From Anas platyrhynchos (taxonomy: Eukaryota; Chordata; Aves; Anseriformes; Anatidae), in contig NC_092602.1 in assembly GCF_047663525.1 (NCBI RefSeq), forward strand, positions 7,003,501-7,067,500: a stretch of DNA of 64,000 bases, in the 5' to 3' direction. Of the stretch, positions 10,541-21,064 are shown one piece after another (position 1 is the stretch's first letter; every line of letters starts with the position of its first letter). The position numbers were made by a program, and so were the translations under genes. The notes beneath the pieces are model-generated. The model was not told the origin of the DNA, did no database searches, and saw only the letters and a program-made list of their open reading frames with translations.

Positions 10541-10720
10541 TATCAGAGAAGTGTGAAGACAATAATGCAATCTGACATTTCTGAAATGAGACCCCCCGGT
10601 TGCCCTGGCAACGGCTCACGTGGGAGCAGTTCCCGGGAGACGGCTCCGAGATGTACCATAAATGATGTTTGATTAGAATTTAAATCATTTAGGCGGAGAG
10701 AAGATAGGCCTTTTGTCAGC
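10540..10720. promoter_or_regulatory. Island with RFX X-box and E-box
   Basis: A perfect X-box, GTTGCC-CT-GGCAAC, lies at 10,599-10,612. It is followed by a CACGTG E-box at 10,618-10,623, then by A+T-rich homeodomain-type words (ACCATAAATGATG, GATTAGAATTTAAATCATT). RFX factors bind exactly this inverted repeat and often act at promoters of ciliary and neural genes. Beside the CpG island at 10,370-10,540 this looks like a promoter-enhancer unit. Confidence 0.5.
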
Positions 10721-10849
10721 GAGGGGACCCGTGGGGGTCAGGCGGCTCCGAGCGCGGGGTGGCCGGGGGGGGACGGGGGGGACGCTGCCTTCGGCCTCAC
10801 CTTCCCCACCGGGCGCTCGAGGCCGAAGCACCCACGGGGTCTATGTGTG

Positions 10850-12150
10850 TGTGTGATGGGAGGAAGAGGATGCCTCTGCCTTCGTGTCCTGGGAGCAGAG
10901 CTGGCGTCTCAGCGGTGTTTCCAAATGTTTTGCTGGGTTTATTTCATTTTTTATTTTTTTTTCCCCAGCTGGTACGAAGCCACCGGGTCCCTACCGTGGC
11001 TTGTGCAGCGGGAGCAAATGTGTGCTGTAATTAGGATAATAACACTTAAAAAGCCGTTCTCCCTCCCCAAAAGTTTTCCCCAGGAGCAGGGGACTCAGCG
11101 TGCCGCTACCCGGAGAGGAGCTTCGTTCCCCGGAGAGACGGAGCCGGGTGGCTTTGGGGGCAGCTGGGGATCCACGCACGGCCCCGGTCAGCTCTCCAGC
11201 ACCCAGCCCTATTTGGGGCCCCGCAGAGCTGTAGGGTGGGCACTTCCCAGCTCCGTGAGGCGTGTGGTGAAGTCCCCTTTGCTGGACCGAGCCACGCACG
11301 GAGCAAAATCCTTCACCTGGCTGCAGGGGCTCGGCGGATTTCATGGAGTGACCGTGATGGGGACGGGGACGGTGGCTGCGGTTTGTGCTGCTGCCGCGCC
11401 GGAGCTGCTGCTGCGGGGTTCATCGGGTGAGGTCCCGATGAGGTGGGAAGGAAAGGCAGGAATTGGTCAGCTCGGGCACGAGGGCTCGGCTTTAAGCGAG
11501 CTCCTACAGCTCAAAGGCTCTCAGCCCCCAGGGGACACCGCTCAGCGCGCCCCTGCCGTGCCCAGCCAGCCCCGAGGGTGGGTTCAGCACACCCGGACCT
11601 TATTCTGAGCTCCTGGGGGTGTGCGGGGGTGGCCACCACCAAAACCAGGAGGCATCCCAGCTGCGGGAAGGCTGGCTCCCTGCAGAAAGCTGCTGTGCTG
11701 CCGTGCTACCTGCCCGCGGGAGGTGCTTCAGTCACCTTGAGCGGGGACCTGCGGAAGGACGGGGGCTCGCTCGAGTGTGCAGGGGTCTGCGCCTGGCTGA
11801 GATGCTTCACCAGCTCATTTCCCCGTTCGGCTGAAGGAGGCAGGGCTGGAAAGGCACCGGCTGGGCAGGACGGGGAATTACAGGGCCCAGGAAGCGGTTG
11901 GCAGCAGCAAGACCAGGGGTTTAAGTCACAAGGGGGTTCAGCCACAGTGTTGCCAAAGGGGAGCAAGCTGGGGGGTTTTTCCCCAAACTGAGCAGCCCCA
12001 GCTGGAGGAGCCACTTGTCCCTCCAGTCCTATAAACCCTGGGCTGTGGTGCGAGGTGGGGTAAGGTGGAAAAGCTGCTGCTCTCCGTGCTGCTGGGGGAG
12101 CCAGGCTTTGTGCAGCCTTTCCTCTCGGAGATGCTTTGCCCTTTAGTGCC
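10850..12150. other. GC-rich interval without a recognisable gene
   Basis: Includes a 253-codon plus-strand open frame (10,847-11,608), but it has mixed low-complexity composition, no domain I know, and is overlapped by minus-strand frames. Not called as a gene. Confidence 0.5.
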
Positions 12151-12159
12151 GTGGTTTAG

Positions 12160-12385
12160 GTTCGGTGAATCTTCAGCACCTGCTTTTCAACTTCCAGAAA
12201 ATGCCATCTGATCATGAAATTAGAGCTAAACTAATAAGTCTCAACAAATATTAATCTAATGAATTTAGCTTCTTTCTGTTTGTGGACTGGCAATGAGGGA
12301 GTCGCGGTGTTCTCGCATGTATTAATTATCTGAATGTATTCAGCAAACCTTTCCTGCCTGTTTTAACCGTGTGCCTCGACCAGGA
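12160..12385. promoter_or_regulatory. A+T-rich conserved-element-like island 8
   Basis: Contains CATCTGATCATGAAATTAG, GCTAAACTAATAAG, CAAATATTAATCTAATGAATTTAGC and GTATTAATTATCTG within about 170 bp. There are at least seven TAAT/ATTA cores and no simple repeats. Strong candidate enhancer. Confidence 0.5.
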
Positions 12386-12389
12386 ATAT

Positions 12390-14780
12390 TCCAGCTCCAA
12401 CTTTTGTCTCTTGGTTGTGATCTCTGGAAATGGAGCGACCGTCGCCCATCGGCTTGAGCTAGGAATTCAGCGAGAGGAGCGCCGAGCCGTGCGTGCCGAG
12501 CGTGACTTCTGGAGGTGGCTTTGCATCTTCCAAAACATCCCTGGGTTTGTGCTTGTGAGCCCGGGCAGCCTGGGCAGCCTTCTGGTGGCTCTGCTGCAAA
12601 AATAAAACACATGGCCTGGAAGCTGGGTGCTGTGCAAGGTCCCCCGGGACGCGATGGGGGATGAGGTTACAGGTGCCACCCCGGCTGGGTGTCCTCTCTC
12701 CATCCCGTCCCTCGGGCAGCGCGCACGGGCAGCTTTGTTCCTCCAGCAGTGCCCAAGGAAAAGCTTCCGCGGAGGCAGGGGGTGCCCTGAGAGCTCCGGG
12801 GACCCAGCTGCAGCTCCGACGGCGCCATCCCGTTAATTGGCACACGCCAAGAGCGCAAACCCCTTACAGGACCGGGCTTGCCATCATCAGGCGTCACCTG
12901 AAGGCGTCCCGCGGCTCCAGCCAGCTCTCCAAACCCCGTGGTGGAGCTGCCCGTGGAGGAGCTGCAATCATGGTGCTCAGGACCCCCCTTCCTCCCCGCT
13001 GGGACTCCGCCAGGCTGGTCTGAGCACGCCGGAGGAAGGGGGCTCGGCGGACGTGTTGCTTTTCAAATTAGCACTGAATTGATTTGGGTTGGGAAGCGGC
13101 AGCCGGGGGGGCTGCGCGGGAACGAGGATGGGTCCAGAACAGAGGTGGGAAGCTGAAGGTATTGCTGCCCAGAGAAATGATTTTCTGGCAAACGTTAAGG
13201 ACTTCAGCACTTCTGGGGATTGGGTTTTATGTCCTTTTTGGTCTTCAGCTCCTTAAACCCCCTGCCTGATCCCCTCTCGGCACTGTGCCGGGAACAGGAC
13301 GGGTGGCAGCGGGATGGCGTGGCACCGGCAGCACCGTGCTGGGGTGTCGTGGGGGACTCCAGACCTCGTCCAGAAAGCACCCAAGACCTCGGCCTCCTCC
13401 CAGGGCTGGCCTCATCCCCGCGGTGACCTCCGCAGCAGGAGGCCCGGCCGTCCAACCCCTTTGTTCTGCTCCTGGCAGCCGCAGCTCCGGCGGCGCAGAA
13501 ATGACTGATGGAGTGGGGAGGGCCACGGAGGAATGCTGCGGGGTGGGCGTGTGGGTTCGTGGAGCTCCCCTGCCTCCACATTTACCCCCCTGTCCTCCTT
13601 GGCCTTCCCCAGCCTTGCCTGGAGGCCGCCAGCTCTGATCCTCCCTCGCAGCCTCCTCCCTTCAGTTCCTCTCCCTTCTCCCGGGGACGCACGTCGTGGT
13701 GCCGGGGGGAGAGGATGGAGGAACCGGGCACCTTGCAAAAAGAGCTCAGGTTTGCACAGCAGCCTCGCAGCTCAGAGGATTAAATCCCCTCGTTCCTCTG
13801 GGGGAGGCCAGGAGCTGGCTCTGTGGTGGCTCCAGCAGCGGTGACATTTGGGGACGCTGCCGGGTTTGCGAGCATCCCCACACCTTGCTGGGGGCACACC
13901 AAGCGCCGATGTCTCCTGTGGGATCTGCCAAAAAAATCTCCTGGCTCTGATCCTGCTCCCTGCCTCCACCACGGGTGATGAGGGGACCGTAATCCCCCCT
14001 CCTCCCTTCCCAGCTCTTCTTTTGCGTCTCCTCCCCGCGCACACCATTCGAGTGGCTCTTGGCTGCTTATTTCCTCCGATGGCATCAGCCTACAAGTGGC
14101 TGCGTGGTTCAAATGAGCACCACCGGGCTTTTTTTTTTTTTTTTTTTCCTCTCCTTCGCTCTGGAAAGGGGGAGCTCCACTCCTGAGGGAGGGTGCCGGC
14201 CCTTCTCCTGTCCCTCTGCCCCCCGTTGAGCCCAGCAAGCCAAACTCTGCCAACCAAGACGGACACAGAACACATTTTGGGGCATGTGGGATGGGGTTTG
14301 ATAAGGATGGGGTCCGTGTCCATGTAGGACAAGCATCGTGGGGCGCACCCTGCGCTCTCCAACAACCCCAAGCCAGCACCTCAAGCAGCCCTTGGGGTGC
14401 AGCTGGGCTCCTCCGAGCTCATTCCTCACCAGGGGCATCCCACAGCTGGCTCCTACCACCCCTAAAACCCCTTTTCTTGGGGCCTTGAGACCGGGGAAAG
14501 CACCGAGGGTGCAGTTGGTCCCCACATCTGGAAACCCCCCAGTTGGGCACTGTGGTACCGTGCAGCATCACCCCCAAAGCCCTGCGCATCCAGCCCGTCT
14601 GCTGTTTTTTTTCCCCCCATTTTTCCCCAAAAAAAACCATCAGCGATGCCCCAGCGGCGGGATGTGAACACCCTCAAAATTCGGCTCCAGCACCCCCGGC
14701 AGGATCCGTCCCCGTCTCCCCTCCCTCCTCCCTCACAGCTGCTTTCTCCTTCTGCTCCTGCTCCCCTCTCGCTCCCTCCA
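12390..14780. other. GC-rich interval without a recognisable gene
   Basis: About 2.4 kb of GC-rich DNA whose open frames (up to about 199 codons) overlap on both strands and match nothing known. A poly(T) run lies at about 14,131-14,147 and an A run at about 14,630-14,637. No RNA gene or transposon found. Confidence 0.55.
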
Positions 14781-14799
14781 CTCTGCCTCAGAGACACAC

Positions 14800-14970
14800 A
14801 TAACTCTCCCGTGAAATATATACAGTGTAAATATATAAAAAGCCGGCGTTTGCCTGCTGCTTATGTATTCATGAAATAGTAAATAAATTTTATGGGATAA
14901 TGTGAAGGCTGCCAGGGAGCAGGAGGATGAAAACTAACCCCTAATGAGGCTCCGTGTCAGCTCGGCACAC
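14800..14970. promoter_or_regulatory. A+T-rich conserved-element-like island 9
   Basis: Has GAAATATATACAGTGTAAATATATAAAAAGCC, TATGTATTCATGAAATAG, AAATAAATTTTATGGG and AACCCCTAATGAGG. Non-repetitive and sharply bounded by GC-rich DNA. Candidate enhancer. Confidence 0.45.
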
Positions 14971-15048
14971 GCGGGATCGATCTGCCGCTTCCATTTAGCG
15001 CCCGAGCACGGGGGTGCAGGAGGCGCTTCCTCGGCCACCGCCGCGGCC

Positions 15049-15098
15049 GGGGGACACGGGGACACGGGGACACGGGGACATGGGGACACGGGGATGGG
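15049..15098 (+). repeat. GGGGACAC 8-bp minisatellite
   Basis: About six head-to-tail copies of GGGGACAC with one C-to-T change (GGGGACAT). G runs of four at 8-base spacing make it quadruplex-prone. Confidence 0.9.
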
Positions 15099-15179
15099 GA
15101 GTATGTGGGGAGGGTCCTGCAGGGGCTGTAGGGCTCAGCACCGGGGGTGGGAGGGGGAGAATGGGGAAGGATGCCTGGG

Positions 15180-15835
15180 GGGGGCTGCAGGGGGTGAAGG
15201 GGGTGCAGGGAGGGATGCGGGGAGGGATGCAGGCTTATAGGGGAGGGATGCAGGAAAGGATGCAGGTTTATAGGGGATGGATGTGGGGAGGAATGCAGGG
15301 AAGGATGGAAGCTTGTAGGGGAGGGATTCAGGGAGAAATGCGGACTTGTAGGGGAGAGATGCAGAGAGGGATGCGTGCTTGTGTGGGCAGGATGCAGCAA
15401 TGGGTACCGGCTTGTAGGGGAGGGATGCGGGCTTGTAGGGGAGGGATAGAGGCTTATAGGGGAGAGATCACAGGAATGAATACAGCCCTACAGGGAGGGA
15501 TGCAGGCTTATATGAGAAGGATGTAGGGCAGGATGCAGGCTTGCATGGGAAGGATGAAGGGATGGATGCAGGCTTGTAGGGGAGGGATGCAGGAAAGGAT
15601 GAATGCTTGTATGGCAAGGATGCAGGGATGGATGCAGGCTTTTATGGGAAGAATCCAGGCTCATAGGGGAGAACCTGCCGGGAGGAACGCAGGCTTGCAT
15701 GTGAGGGATGCAGGCTCATATGGGAGAGAGGCAGGGAAGGACGCAGACTTATATGGGAAGGATGTAAGGAGAGATACAGGCTTGGATGGGAATGACACAG
15801 GGAGGGCTGCAGGCTTTGAGAGGCTGCAGGTTTCA
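15180..15835 (+). repeat. Degenerate 650-bp minisatellite
   Basis: Variants of a core GGGAGGGATGCAGG followed by CTTGTAGG or CTTATAGG repeat at roughly 20-40 bp spacing for about 650 bp. Unit length is irregular, as in higher-order minisatellites. Open frames through it read as repeated Met-Gln-Ala and Arg-Gly-Gly-Met words on the plus strand and His-Pro-Ser on the minus strand; these are products of the repeat and not proteins. Confidence 0.85.
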
Positions 15836-15839
15836 GTGA

Positions 15840-16200
15840 GGATCTCTTCCTCTACCAGCCGGGGGAGGGCTGGGGGTGGGTCTCCTTCTGCAGCTCCTCA
15901 GAGGCCACCAAGAGCTGCCACCCCCTTGTACAGGGGTTCGAGGGCTCCGTTAGCCCACCCCAAGGGTCCCTCAAGCAGGACCCGCTCACCTTGGCCTCCC
16001 CCTGCGCACCCACTGCCAACCCCAGCCTGGAAAACCCCACAAGGGACCCCATGCTCTGCCCCGAGGGGCTGGGGCTGTCCCTCCTGCCCTCAGCCTCCCC
16101 AGGCAGCAGCTCAACCCCATCACTGCTTGTCCTAATAAACACAGGGAGCATTATTCCCTTCCTCCCCCGCAGCAGGTTGTGCGTTCAGAGGCATCAACCT
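15840..16200. other. GC-rich interval, nothing recognised
   Basis: Short GC-rich stretch between the minisatellite and the next A+T-rich block. No gene seen. Confidence 0.45.
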
Positions 16201-16204
16201 CCCC

Positions 16205-16400
16205 ATTTGGGGTAATTTTCGGCGATATTTGAACACGATGTGGAAAAACACAGCAAAATGGTGGGATATGGGAGGGATACAAGTCCCACACGCAATGCTG
16301 GGTGCTGAATTGCATGATTTTGGAATTCCATGGTGGGAATTCCATGATTTTCTGCCAAAAAAAAAAATAAAAAATCGATTCACGTCAATCGAGTTGCTGA
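16205..16400. promoter_or_regulatory. A+T-rich block with nested palindromes
   Basis: At 16,321-16,344 TGGAATTCC and GGAATTCCA face each other across a 6-base spacer, and each contains the self-palindromic GGAATTCC. The word CATGATTTT flanks the pair on both sides (16,313-16,321 and 16,343-16,351). This is followed by an A run at about 16,359-16,367. Possible binding-site cluster. Confidence 0.35.
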
Positions 16401-16535
16401 TGTCATCAGCGCCTTGGCGAGCTGGCGCTGCCGTTGTGCCGGGCGGCGTCGAGCATCTCGCCTCCGTCATCGCCTGCCGTGCAGTGAGGGAAGAACGCAC
16501 GTGAGGGAATAACAGCAGCTGAGATAAAGTCCAGG

Positions 16536-16567
16536 TACCGTGCTTACCAAATACCGCGCTTACCAAA
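16536..16567 (+). repeat. 16-bp tandem duplication
   Basis: TACCGTGCTTACCAAA (16,536-16,551) is directly followed by TACCGCGCTTACCAAA (16,552-16,567), with one difference. On the minus strand each copy gives a TTTG/GTAAGC donor-like word, so the duplication doubles a potential 5' splice site. Confidence 0.85.
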
Positions 16568-16739
16568 GAAATGCCGTGGTTTCTGCCTCGGATGTTCCCT
16601 TTCCACCCGGCACCGGCGCAGGCAGGTGCCCGGTCCCCCCGTGCCCACCCATGGGTGCCGTGCCCGGGGCTGCCGCAGCCCCCCCGGCTCAGCGCCTCCC
16701 CCTCCTCCCCCCTCGCATTCTTTTTTATGGAGGGAATGA

Positions 16740-16925
16740 GATGGAGAAGTAAAAATTATTAACCCCGAGGTCAGCACTGGCTGCCTCATTCCTCTCTAGC
16801 TTCAAGCACTTTCTCCCTCATCTGTTTCACAGACAGCGATGTTCGGCTCAACACATTTGCATATACTTATTGCTTTTTTTTTTTTTTTTTTAGTCTTTAT
16901 CTATTTATTTATTTTTAAAGAGACA
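16740..16925. promoter_or_regulatory. A+T-rich island with POU octamer
   Basis: An exact octamer ATTTGCAT lies at 16,855-16,862, with AAAAATTATTAACC near 16,752 and a TGTTTCACAG word. It is followed by poly(T) runs of 18 (16,874-16,891) and 20 (16,943-16,962) bases. Candidate enhancer. Confidence 0.45.
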
Positions 16926-16962
16926 GAGCCGAGCTTCCCTCCTTTTTTTTTTTTTTTTTTTT
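16874..16962 (+). repeat. Paired poly(T) runs
   Basis: Two T runs of 18 and 20 bases separated by about 50 bases that include (TTTA)n. Simple sequence; no retroposon body is attached. Confidence 0.8.
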
Positions 16963-16999
16963 CTTTCATTTTTTTCCCCTCCTGCGAGCTGTAACCAAC

Positions 17000-17320
17000 T
17001 GCCAGGCTGGGGATTTGCGCTCCCTCCTTCCGCAGCGCCGGCCGAGCGAGGCAGGGGCACGCCGGCCTCGCCGTCTCCTCCTTCCCCTCGATGTCGCCGC
17101 TGATTTTTGGGGTCCCCGCAGGGCACCCCGATGCCGTAACCACGCAGGTTTCGGTGCAAGCCACCCCGATGCTCCCACGCACCAGGCATCCGAAGCCATC
17201 ACCGGCAAAGCCGTGCCGTCGTTTGGGCACGGAGCACGTTGCGACGGGCCAGGAGCGTTTTGTCTCCAGGGACTGACCACAGCCAAGGCTTTCCTCTGCC
17301 ACCCAGCCTGACAAGCACCA
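17000..17320. other. GC-rich interval with moderate CpG content
   Basis: CpG is somewhat enriched at 17,030-17,110 but not enough to call an island. No gene recognised. Confidence 0.4.
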
Positions 17321-17329
17321 AAAAAAATA

Positions 17330-17640
17330 TTTAAAAAAAATAATAAAAAATGGAGCGTGGTCTATCTGAAGCTGAGCATCTCCAAAAAATCACTCGCAGA
17401 TATTCATAATGGTCCGGCAGCTATTAGAGGCGCGGGGAAGAGGGAAAGGGAAGGAAATGAACGCCGGGCGAGAGGAGAAAATTCATAGCCCCGCCGATAC
17501 GCCATGATAAATAATTATGAGTTATTAATTTTAAATTACATCTTTAATGCGTTGCATGATTTTAATTCCCACCGCAGTATTAATATAGGGGCCGTGGCTT
17601 TGATTAATTCCAAGCGGAACGGAAAGGTGTCGATCCCCGG
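17330..17640. promoter_or_regulatory. A+T-rich conserved-element-like island 10
   Basis: One of the richest islands: GATATTCATAATGG, GATAAATAATTATGAG, TTATTAATTTTAAATTAC, TGATTTTAATTCCC, AGTATTAATATAGG and TTTGATTAATTCC. More than ten TAAT/ATTA cores, with no simple repeat and no coding frame. Strong candidate enhancer. Confidence 0.5.
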
Positions 17641-18049
17641 GGCCGCCGGGGAGGGCATGGCCGTGGGGTGCTGGGTGGGGAGCACCCAGAGGTGGGGCGG
17701 GGAGCACCCAGGGGTGGGGTGCAAGCCCTGGGGATGGTGGCAGCGGGGTGTTTTGGTGCTGTGGTACTTTTTTGGGGGGGAAACTATGTCGGGTGAGCAT
17801 CACGGTGCTGGGGAACCCCAAGCATCGCCGTGTCGCTGCACCAAGGGCTGAACCATGCAGAGACGCACCAGTTCCCATCCCCTGCACCATTTTATCCAGT
17901 TCCTTATCACCCCCAGCACCTCCTCTCCTCGCTCCGTGCCCAAAAACCGCTCACTGCATCCCTCCGGGTTGGGTACCACTGCCCCACTCCCGGGCTGGGG
18001 AGGGCGAGCATCCCAGCCCCCTGCCACCCCCGGGGCCGGCAAGCCGCTC

Positions 18050-18320
18050 TAAGTTTGCTTTCCGAGTAAACTTCCCTAAGTGTGACAATCGCTTTAGCTT
18101 CCCAGCGAGGATTTGCCGGGCTCCTGTTATCTCTTTGAGAGTCGGGAGTTCTCCAAATGGGCATGCGAGAGCAGCCGGAGAGGTCAGAGCCGGTTAGGCT
18201 GCACAGCCGTTCAAAGCCCCCTTCCAAGCGGCATTAAAGACGGGATTAAGTCTAAGAGGGTTATGGAGGGAGGAGTAAAACAGACTTGTCCTGCACCGAG
18301 CGCCGAGATAAGGCTCTGTT
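18050..18320. promoter_or_regulatory. Conserved-element-like island 11
   Basis: Mixed composition with GAGTAAACTTCCC, GTGACAATCGC, GCATTAAAGACGGGATTAAG and GAGATAAGGC (GATA) words. It leads directly into a CpG-dense stretch. Candidate promoter-proximal or enhancer element. Confidence 0.4.
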
Positions 18321-18334
18321 CTGGAGGTGTGAAC

Positions 18335-18450
18335 CCCCGCGTGCGCCAGCCCAGGCGCTCGGGGGCTGCGGGATAATACCGCAGGCGGGCGGATCAAGCC
18401 GCAGCCCTGCGGCCCCCTCGCCGGGGCGGTGCCGCCCGCAGCTGGCCCCT
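18335..18450. promoter_or_regulatory. Short CpG cluster
   Basis: About 16 CpG dinucleotides in roughly 110 bases, above the local background. Too short to be called a classical island. Possible promoter or enhancer core beside the island at 18,050-18,320. Confidence 0.35.
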
Positions 18451-18634
18451 CTTTATGGGATTTTTGAAGCTGGGGAGCGAAGGCACAAGCAGCCCCGATT
18501 TTCTGCTGGCTGGGAATGGGTCGAGGCAGCGGCTGGGGCTGTGGCGTGGCCCTGATTTTGCGTCCTGGGTTTGGAAACCCGCGTCCTCCTGCACCTCCAT
18601 GGGCACTGGAGCCAAGACCAACCCCAAACTCGGG

Positions 18635-18753
18635 TGTCACCAACCTCCAGTGTCACCAACCTCCAGTGCCATCAACCTCTAGTGTCACCAGCCCCTAATA
18701 TCACCAGTCTGTAGTGTCACCAGCCTCCAGTGTCACCAACCTCTTGTGTCACC
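18635..18753 (+). repeat. 16-bp minisatellite, 7.4 copies
   Basis: Seven full copies of a 16-base unit with consensus TGTCACCAACCTCCAG start at 18,635, 18,651, 18,667, 18,683, 18,699, 18,715 and 18,731, and a 7-base partial copy ends at 18,753. No insertions or deletions break the register. Copies differ by up to about six substitutions. Confidence 0.95.
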
Positions 18754-18759
18754 TCTTCC

Positions 18760-19185
18760 CAACGAGCAGCCCCAACCCCATCTTCCTGCACAAGGAGGGA
18801 CCCTGCCTGGTTTGGGTGTCACCGCACTGCCCTCCAGCCCCAAACATTTGGGGCCAGGCAGATACTGGTTTAACCCCTCTCAGCATGCCCAAGAAGCAAC
18901 GACACATCACCATGCACCTGGGGAAACCGAGGCACACGGGACACCCGTGCAATGCCACCAACGGGGTGGAGAGGCTGTGCCAAGGCTGCAGGAGCAGGAC
19001 CAGGGGATGTGATGCTGGGAGCATTTTGGGATGGATGCAGGCACGGGAGGGGGGCAGGATGCTGGCTGCCCATCCCTGCCCACCCCACAGCTCCTGAGGG
19101 CAAGGTTTGTGATTATTTTTTTTGGCTGTGTTGGCTGCGTACCCAGGCCACTCCGCAAAGAGCCAAGGTGCAGCGTGATGTCTGC
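18760..19185. other. GC-rich interval, nothing recognised
   Basis: No gene, RNA or known repeat seen. Confidence 0.45.
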
Positions 19186-19189
19186 ATGT

Positions 19190-19330
19190 TCAGGGGCTGT
19201 TAAATTAAACAGCTCGGGGAATTAACGGCACGCTGCGAGCTGCAGCGAACACGCTCGCAGCCAGAGATGGCTGAATTTGCTTCTCACCCCCCCAAAAAAA
19301 ATAAATAAAAAATAGGAGAGAAAAGCAAAA
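19190..19330. promoter_or_regulatory. Small A+T-rich island
   Basis: Contains GTTAAATTAAACAGC, GAATTAACGGC and an AAAAAAATAAATAAAAAATAGG run. Weak candidate element. Confidence 0.3.
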
Positions 19331-19334
19331 AGAA

Positions 19335-20875
19335 GGATAAGAGAATCCTCGCCTGCTGCACGGAGGCTTTTATTTCTCCCTCGCCCATTCCTCCTCAGTT
19401 TATTGCAGTGGTTTGGAGGACTCGGTGTTGGGGTTGATGCTCCCCAGGTGCCCCCATCCCCTCCATTCTGGGTTTGTGATGGAGCTCTGGTTTTTGGGGT
19501 CTCCAGGTGCTCTGGATGCCAGCAGTCATGCCACCGTACCATGCTTGCTCAGCACCATTGTGCTTTCTCTTGCTTAAAGGATAAAAAACCACAGCAAGGA
19601 GCTGCTCTGAGCTCTTTTGGGGAGCCCAGCCTGTCCCAGCTGCCCCCAAACCCCAAACCCCTGCTCTGTGCACCCCCTCGCTGCTTCCCAGGAGCATTTC
19701 GGTGTGCTGAGCATCCCTGCAGGATGCTGGCTTATTTTTGCCAGGGAAGTTGCTGGCCCTTCACTTACACTCTTTATTTTATTATTATTTTTTTTTTCTC
19801 ATTCTGCACATGCAACGAACCCAACTGGAGGAAAAGGAGAAAAGGAGGAGGGTTTTCATGGGCACCAAGCTAAAATCCCATGGTGCCGGAGCAGAGCCCC
19901 TCCAGCAGCCTGCCTTTTGCTGAAACCCCTGCAGCAGGCGTGCAGCCCCTCAGCCTCGGGGAAGGACGGCCTGGGGGGGGAAAAAATCTTCCTACTCCAT
20001 CCCTGTGCTGCCATGGAGAGCCGTGGCAGCCCCCTGCCTGCCTTCCCACGCCCAGCCGAGGATGCCCATGGATTTGGGGCACCCCCTCCGTGCTGGCTGG
20101 GCTCCGAGCCCCCCGCCTCGCCATCCCCAGCATCCCCGCGCCGCTGTCGGGGAGGAAGACGTGGAGCAATCACGGCTCTGTGCTGCAAATATTAATTATC
20201 CGCTAACTGCTCTCCAGGCAGCCATTAGATCCCGGCTCTCCGACAGCTGTTCGCGGCCGCACGCCCGAGGGACGCGGTGGTGGGGAGCAGCCGGGGGGAC
20301 AGCGGGGACCTGGGGTGGCCGTGGGGAAGGGTCCCCGTGCTGTGCCCTCCCCCCCCAGGGTGGGGGATATGGGCGAGGGGAGCGAGGCACTGGTTTTTTC
20401 CATGCAAACTGGTTTTATTTTGGGGGGGTTCCTCCTTCCAGCGGGGCTGCGGGGTTCGTGCATCCCCTCTGCACCACCCTGCCTGGCTTCTCCTCCGCCC
20501 CGGCGGTGGGAGAGGAAGAAGTTGGAGAAATCCGGCTTTTTTTTTTTAATTGATTTTTCCCCAAAAAGAAAACAAACAGGCATGCTGGTGGGAAGCTGTT
20601 TGCTGCAGACAAAGGCGGCGCAGCCGGTGTCACCGAGGAGGGATTTAAGGGCAGGCGGCCGCTACCTACGGCCACCTCCCCACATTTCGGGCTGCAGACC
20701 CCACAGCTCAGCATCCCTCCTCCCCCCATCCCCCGGGTGGAGAAGAAAAGCAGGGAAAGCCGTGCCTGGGGTGGAAGGCAGAGATTTTGGGGCTCCCTGG
20801 GCGCACATAAAGGGCTGCTTCATGCCCACAGAGGTACCCAAGCCCCGCCGGGTGCCGTGCACGAGCATCCCTTCC
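19335..20875. other. GC-rich interval without a recognisable gene
   Basis: Overlapping open frames up to about 209 codons are unfamiliar and repetitive in composition. A small ATATTAATTATCCGC patch sits at 20,188-20,203 and T/A runs at 19,788-19,799 and 20,537-20,550. No gene called. Confidence 0.5.
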
Positions 20876-20879
20876 TCCT

Positions 20880-21060
20880 GCCCACCGGGATATAGCGAGC
20901 TGCTTAACGAAATAAATGAGCGAGGTAGGCCCGCACACAGATAAATCTCTCCGAGAGAACATTTAGACGTTCCGTATTTGAGCTGGCCATCATTTAAATT
21001 ACCGCTCTGCCTCCCCTCAACGCAGCCCCTCATTACCGGGGCTTAATTGCGGCGGCTCCT
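20880..21060. promoter_or_regulatory. Conserved-element-like island 12
   Basis: Non-repetitive sequence with CTGCTTAACGAAATAAATGAGCG, AACATTTAGACGTTCCG, CATCATTTAAATTACCG and CATTACCGGGGCTTAATTGCGG words. It retains several CpG in A+T-rich context, which is often a sign of constraint. Strong candidate enhancer. Confidence 0.5.
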
Positions 21061-21064
21061 GGTG

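Noticed and set aside
14957..15700. Met-Gln-Ala and His-Pro-Ser repeat proteins
   Set aside because: Produced by the minisatellite at 15,180-15,835 and its neighbour.
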